Under the pieces are notes generated by a model. That model was not told where the DNA came from, searched no databases, and saw only the letters and a list, made by a program, of their open reading frames with translations. From positions 248,001 to 312,000 of the forward strand of contig NZ_BSST01000001.1 of the NCBI RefSeq assembly GCF_030161395.1: 64,000 nucleotides of DNA, in the 5' to 3' direction. Below are positions 60,248 to 64,000 of this stretch, in pieces; within the stretch, counting starts at the first letter, position 1, and each line of letters starts with the position of its first letter. A program made the position numbers and the translations under genes. This DNA is from Thalassotalea insulae. Its GTDB lineage: Bacteria > Pseudomonadota > Gammaproteobacteria > Enterobacterales > Alteromonadaceae.

Positions 60248-60324
60248 ATTATCCTTTTGAATCCAGCAACTAAGCCGACTACCATATCGACATCAACAGT
60301 TAGCGCAATTTAAAGGATAAGATC

Positions 60325-60600
60325 ATGTTCTCAACCAGCATTTTAACTGTCTACAGGTTGCTCGCCACCCTCATAGTGTCGATGCCAATAGTTAGCAATC
60401 TATTAATTAAAGGCGATATAGTGACATCGTTATTATATCTACCTCTTGGCAGCCTGTTATTAGCATCACTATTTATTTATTTTGATCATAAGCTTAAACA
60501 ATTATTATGCTCTGTCACGCGTAAAGCCAAAGTGAACAATAATCAGTCTCTGGCTACTGGCGCTATTAATTTGCAAAAATTGCGTTGCTGTCATTATTAA
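60325..60600 (+). CDS. Small membrane protein, unknown
   Basis: A 91-residue protein with two hydrophobic segments (VYRLLATLIVSMPIVSNLLI and SLLYLPLGSLLLASLFIYF) and a basic C-terminus. GGATAA precedes the ATG by 5 bases. It follows the LysR gene and the palindrome. No family recognised. Confidence 0.5.
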   Translation: MFSTSILTVYRLLATLIVSMPIVSNLLIKGDIVTSLLYLPLGSLLLASLFIYFDHKLKQLLCSVTRKAKVNNNQSLATGAINLQKLRCCHY

Positions 60601-60668
60601 CAGACGCTGGCATATTATTTGAATAACACTATTAACAGGTAAAAACACTCGTCGTTAAGGTGGTTACC

Positions 60669-60863
60669 ATGGTGTCAAATAAATATCGCCAGCACTTATT
60701 ACAGATAAACCGATTATGTATCTATGGTTTTGCCATAATCGGGATCCTATTAGACTCAACGCTCGCCTGCATATTTTCATTAACTTTATGGGTTTGGCTA
60801 ACCGCTTTTATCCGTTATGAAACCAGAGTGTTAAACTATATAATCCAAGGATTGAAACATTAA
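60669..60863 (+). CDS. Small membrane protein, unknown
   Basis: A 64-residue protein with two hydrophobic segments (LCIYGFAIIGILLDSTLACIF and LTLWVWLTAFI), charged flanks. GTTAAGG lies upstream; the frame could start at GTG 60660 or ATG 60669. Unknown; possibly a partner of the preceding small protein. Confidence 0.45.
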   Translation: MVSNKYRQHLLQINRLCIYGFAIIGILLDSTLACIFSLTLWVWLTAFIRYETRVLNYIIQGLKH

Positions 60864-60888
60864 TTAACTACCGCTTTTTACCGGTGGT

Positions 60889-61308
60889 TTATACAGATGT
60901 TAATGATTGATAAAAGTCGGTAATTTCGTCTCTGAGTTCCTGATCTGAAACTTGCTCAGTTAAATCGTAAGCTTGCTTTGCGCTAGCTAATGCTTGTTCT
61001 TGCTCTGCCATTTCATTGAAACGCTGCGCCATCGCTAAATAAATTGATGCTTTAAAGCTGACTAAATCAAGTTTCTCCGCACAAGCTAAGCCCTTTTGAT
61101 AAATATCGATCGCTTGCTCAGAATCATTAGTAAAATCCGCTAACGCTTCCCATTGCAACGGATGATCCCTGGGGGTATTTTCATTTACACTGCAGAGCTT
61201 AATTAACGCTTGATAACTGGCATTACGCGCATTCTCGTTATCCTTGCTTGAAGCATCAGCAATCCCCTGGCAAATCTCTAATATTTCACTAAATAGTGGC
61301 GCTTTCAT
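60889..61308 (-). CDS. Helical (TPR-like) protein, unknown
   Basis: A 139-residue, all-helical protein. The repeat pattern AIDIYQKGLACAEKLDLVSFKASIYLAMAQRFNEMAEQEQALASAKQAYDLTEQ fits two or three TPR motifs, suggesting a protein-protein adaptor. No signal peptide. The function is unknown. Confidence 0.6.
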   Translation of the reverse strand: MKAPLFSEILEICQGIADASSKDNENARNASYQALIKLCSVNENTPRDHPLQWEALADFTNDSEQAIDIYQKGLACAEKLDLVSFKASIYLAMAQRFNEMAEQEQALASAKQAYDLTEQVSDQELRDEITDFYQSLTSV

Positions 61309-61402
61309 CTATTGACCCTTAACTGTTAAAAAACGCGATAATTATAGCCTGCCCACTGTCAGATAAATAGATCTGCAATAAACAAAAACTATGTCAGCAT
61401 AA

Positions 61403-61831
61403 TTAACAATGGTTATCAATCCACTCACTCATAACGACATGAGTTTTTATTTTTATAATGTCTGGCAAACAATCCAGTCCCTCCCTAATTTCATGAATGC
61501 GTTTCATTGACGATGCCTTAACATAGACCAGCAAATCCATATCACCCGTAATACCGTGGCAAGTGACGACTTCTGGAATTTCATAGAATACAGGCACAAC
61601 ATCGGCACACCGTGCACACTGATGCTGGATCTCAAAATACACCGAAACCCCTTCTTTTTGCGACTCACTAATCAATACCTGATAACCACGGATCATGCCT
61701 GAATGTTCCAACTTTTTTATCCGTTCAGAAACGGCAGAGCGAGATAAACTTACCTGTGCGGCTATCTCAGAAATACTCGCCCTGGCATTCTTGCGCAACT
61801 CAGCAATTATCGCATGATCAAACTTATCCAT
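61403..61831 (-). CDS. Lrp/AsnC-family transcriptional regulator
   Basis: A 142-residue regulator: N-terminal helix-turn-helix (FDHAIIAELRKNARASISEIAAQVSLSRSAVSERIKKLEHSGMIRGY) and C-terminal RAM ligand-binding domain (CHGITGDMDLLVYVKASSMKRIHEI). Such regulators sense amino acids. It is divergent from a YjeH-type exporter, with an array of palindromic boxes between, and so should control it. Confidence 0.9.
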   Translation of the reverse strand: MDKFDHAIIAELRKNARASISEIAAQVSLSRSAVSERIKKLEHSGMIRGYQVLISESQKEGVSVYFEIQHQCARCADVVPVFYEIPEVVTCHGITGDMDLLVYVKASSMKRIHEIREGLDCLPDIIKIKTHVVMSEWIDNHC

Positions 61832-61854
61832 ATTTTACTCTCCAGACATGCACA

Positions 61855-61934
61855 GTCAAAATGTCGGCATATCACATTAAAACCGACATTTTGACGGAAT
61901 AAAATAACAAATAGTCAAATAATTCCGTCAAAAT
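61855..61934. promoter_or_regulatory. Lrp-type operator array between the regulator and exporter
   Basis: Related 13-base boxes: GTCAAAATGTCGG (61855-61867), its perfect inverted partner CCGACATTTTGAC (61883-61895) with a 15-base gap, and ATTTTGACGGAAT (61888-61900) with its perfect inverse ATTCCGTCAAAAT (61922-61934). Nested inverted repeats fit binding of Lrp dimers or octamers; the exporter promoter lies in this region. Confidence 0.8.
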
Positions 61935-61986
61935 GTGAAAAGGATAGAGACTATACTATAGCCACTATCCCCAATGAAATAGACGA

Positions 61987-63252
61987 ATGAAAGATACGAA
62001 CAAAAAAATAGGCCGTTGGCAAGGCGCAGGATTACTCGCCACCACTTTACTTGGCACTGGCGTCTTCATTTTGCCTCAAATGACGCTGGCAATAGCCAGC
62101 AACGGCGCACTATTTTCTTGGTTATTGCTAACTGTAGCCATTATCCCGGTGACCGTGGTTTTTGCACTATTAGCTGCGAAATACCCTCATGCAGGTGGCC
62201 CTGCTTACTTTGTCGAACAAGCCTTCGGTGCCATTGCGGGCAGAAGTATCGGGTTGATCTTTTTACTGATTGTTCCGTTAGGCGTTCCTGCCGCAATTTT
62301 AATGACAGTAAAATTTGCCAATGCGCTAATGCCATTCGTTGGCTATCAGCAACTTGTTGCCGAACTCGCTCTAGTTGCAGTGTTGTTTTTACTTAACTAC
62401 CGAGGTATTCATCTCTCAGCCAAAGTACAGTTTTTGCTGACCCTGGCAATAATTACTGTAGTCGTACTGTTATTATTGGCTTTTACAATTGATAACAATG
62501 CCGCGCAGCAATCAACGGCTGCTCCGCTAGAAATAACGAAAATCATGGCGGCAGCTGGCATCGCATTTTGGAGTTTTTTGGGGGTTGAAGCAATGACCCA
62601 TTTAGCCAATGATTTTAAAAACCCGAAAAAAGATATGGTACCTGCAATGCTAATAGGCACTGGACTGGTCGGTTTAATTTACCTTGGCTGTACCTGGCTG
62701 TTAATTCACGTACCGACAGATTCTCCGTTAGCTATGGTTGGCGTATTTGACCAGTTACTAAGTGAGCACGGTGCTTTGGTTATAGGCATTTTAGGTATTG
62801 CCGGTGGTTTGTCTTCAGCAAACGTTTATACGGCCAGTACCATAAGATTAATAGCCAGTTTTAGCCAGCAAGGAGTGTTACCTCATTATTTTTCGGCAAC
62901 GAACCGCCACAATATACCACTAAGAGCACTAGTTCTGGTGCTTACGATTATGCTCTTAGTACTCGTCATTACGTTTGCCAGTGATAAAAACCTCGAACAT
63001 CTGATCGCCTGGTGTAACGGTGTTTTTGTTATTATTTATTCTATTTCAATGGCGGCGGCGTTAAAGCTGTTACCTAGTCGTCAGCGGCCATTTATCTATC
63101 TCGGCTTTATCTTTTGCTTAGCACTTGCCTGGGGGTTAGCGATAAAAATGCTATACGCCTTAAGCTTACTTGCTATCGTTATACCTATATTGTGCTGGCA
63201 AAAACGACTGCAATGTAAGAAAAAATCGACGCTGGCAAAAGCAGTACTATAA
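61987..63252 (+). CDS. YjeH-like amino acid exporter (APC family)
   Basis: A 421-residue inner-membrane transporter with 11 or 12 membrane segments. E. coli YjeH exports methionine and branched-chain amino acids. The start IGRWQGAGLLATTLLGTGVFILPQMTLAI and FWSFLGVEAMTHLANDFKNPKKDM (APC helix 6 region) are very similar to YjeH. Regulation by the divergent Lrp gene agrees with an amino-acid efflux role. Confidence 0.87.
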   Translation: MKDTNKKIGRWQGAGLLATTLLGTGVFILPQMTLAIASNGALFSWLLLTVAIIPVTVVFALLAAKYPHAGGPAYFVEQAFGAIAGRSIGLIFLLIVPLGVPAAILMTVKFANALMPFVGYQQLVAELALVAVLFLLNYRGIHLSAKVQFLLTLAIITVVVLLLLAFTIDNNAAQQSTAAPLEITKIMAAAGIAFWSFLGVEAMTHLANDFKNPKKDMVPAMLIGTGLVGLIYLGCTWLLIHVPTDSPLAMVGVFDQLLSEHGALVIGILGIAGGLSSANVYTASTIRLIASFSQQGVLPHYFSATNRHNIPLRALVLVLTIMLLVLVITFASDKNLEHLIAWCNGVFVIIYSISMAAALKLLPSRQRPFIYLGFIFCLALAWGLAIKMLYALSLLAIVIPILCWQKRLQCKKKSTLAKAVL

Positions 63253-63331
63253 ACAGCTCTTTGTGTTATTGGCGCTTTAATCACTATTGATATTTTGTAA
63301 TCTAAGCAAAAATACAATATCAGAGGAGTCA

Positions 63332-63472
63332 ATGAATTACCTTGGTTTAAGCGGCAATTCATTGGCACAAGGGATACACTTTATTGACACCACTAAGATG
63401 TATGCCCGACCCCAGCAAAAGGAAGCTATGGTAAAACAGAAGCTAGTCTTTGGGGCATTAACTAATATTTAA
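63332..63472 (+). pseudogene. Aldo/keto reductase remnant with internal deletion
   Basis: A 46-codon frame with a proper GAGGAG ribosome-binding site starts MNYLGLSGN and continues SLAQGIHFIDTTKMYARPQQKE. The first piece equals the start and the second the GINxxDTAxMY block of Tas-like aldo/keto reductases (normally about 40 residues apart), so an internal segment appears deleted. It then ends early. Not functional. Confidence 0.55.
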
Positions 63473-63651
63473 CATTATTTCCTACGCCTCTCTATGCCTA
63501 AAGGTGCTTGTATTTTAAACTTGCTTTTACCCTTGCTTTAGCATTGCAAAGATGAAAAGTGTTACTATATTTTGCTATAGCCATTCGCTCGTTGATCCCA
63601 GCTAAAAAGCGCAGTAATCTAATAGTGCCACAACGCTAAGTAATTATAATA

Positions 63652-64000
63652 ATGAATAAAATCACTCACAGCATTATAGTAAATTCATTGCTTTGCCTCA
63701 GCTTTATTGTTCAGGCAAATCAGACAAATCATGAAACCATTCCGCCGCCACGCAAACTAACCGCAGAACAGGCAAAAGTTGCTTCAGAAAATTATCAAAA
63801 ATACTGCGCCCTTTGCCATGGTAAGGACCGTGAAGGCCACGCCAATGATCATGCTCCCTCTTTACGTAGTAAAAGTTTAATGGAATCTGGTGTTGCCCAT
63901 CAGATATTAAGACCCATGTCTTATGGCCGCAAAGGCACGGCAATGGGAGGCTATCTGGATGAAGTAGGCGGGCCGATGACCTTAGCCGAAACTTGGGATC
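63652..64000 (+). CDS. Periplasmic cytochrome c, N-terminal part (runs off the window)
   Basis: A reading frame of 116 codons with no stop before the right edge. A signal peptide (HSIIVNSLLCLSFIVQA-NQ) precedes a class I cytochrome c domain with haem motif CALCH and later a GTAMGGYLDE loop that may carry the distal Met. The C-terminus is outside the window, so its full architecture is not visible. Confidence 0.8.
   Translation, partial: MNKITHSIIVNSLLCLSFIVQANQTNHETIPPPRKLTAEQAKVASENYQKYCALCHGKDREGHANDHAPSLRSKSLMESGVAHQILRPMSYGRKGTAMGGYLDEVGGPMTLAETWD

Noticed and set aside
62016..62396. Plus-strand ORF of 126 codons inside the exporter gene
   Set aside because: It is a shadow frame of the YjeH-like transporter, with Arg/Cys/Ser-rich composition.
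1..64000. CRISPR arrays, tRNA or rRNA genes, prophage
   Set aside because: I saw no regularly spaced direct repeats, no cloverleaf tRNA sequences, no rRNA stretches and no phage structural genes, though a reading by eye cannot exclude every tRNA.

Overview
The window looks like chromosomal DNA of a marine, denitrifying gammaproteobacterium of the order Alteromonadales; Colwelliaceae (Thalassotalea/Colwellia-like) is my best guess. This rests on the AT-rich composition, the map-glnD-dapD order, the truC/DUF3549/DUF3301 neighbourhood, YgiQ, YbiT, RlmJ, EfpL, DUF3545 and the general protein flavour. No database search was possible, so the taxon is an inference. No tRNA, rRNA, CRISPR array or prophage was seen.

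Region by region. (1) 1-19.3 kb is mostly housekeeping: the end of cysZ, a YCII protein, an S9 lipoprotein peptidase, ygiQ, ybiT, bluB, rlmJ, a flavin reductase, a diguanylate cyclase, map-glnD-dapD, truC and the DUF3549-DUF3301 pair. A non-coding element of about 295 bp with terminal inverted repeats lies behind rlmJ. (2) 19.3-21.8 kb is the most interesting part. Two minus-strand RNAs of about 325 nt, packed with GGA motifs and ending in strong intrinsic terminators, flank an unknown membrane protein gene. They have the hallmarks of CsrB/RsmZ-type RNAs that sequester CsrA, with similarly spaced -10 boxes and GacA/UvrY-like sites about 175-180 bp upstream. (3) 21.7-23.6 kb holds gene remnants and an intact IS3-family element. 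(4) 23.7-37.6 kb is a denitrification island: nirS (cytochrome cd1 nitrite reductase), an unusual NapC/NirT-type multihaem fusion, a KfrA-like coiled-coil protein, a polyferredoxin, a cupredoxin, norQ-norE-norF, norC-norB, norD and three small unknown proteins. Six FNR/DNR-type sites (TTGAT-N4-ATCAA) lie before its transcription units. The haem d1 biosynthesis genes are not in the window. (5) 37.8-42.6 kb is a heavy-metal RND pump operon with a His-rich periplasmic protein. (6) 42.7-64 kb is mixed: a GNAT protein, a decayed alpha/beta hydrolase, a FabH-like synthase, dodecin, a CoA-transferase/GNAT fusion next to a histone-deacetylase-like hydrolase, a small DUF3545 gene, an HDOD protein, a GST/TetR divergent pair with a perfect palindromic operator, DUF808, a GntR-led membrane pair, efpL, an M14 peptidase, a hybrid histidine kinase, a LysR regulator, an Lrp/YjeH divergent pair with an operator array, and the start of a cytochrome c gene.

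How it works together: under low oxygen and NO, an FNR/DNR-type regulator would switch on nitrite reduction (NirS) and NO detoxification (NorCB with NorQ/NorD/NorE/NorF). Electrons would come through the NirT-like membrane cytochrome and the small cupredoxin. The adjacent Csr RNAs would provide GacS/GacA-dependent post-transcriptional control; a direct link to denitrification is only suggested by proximity.
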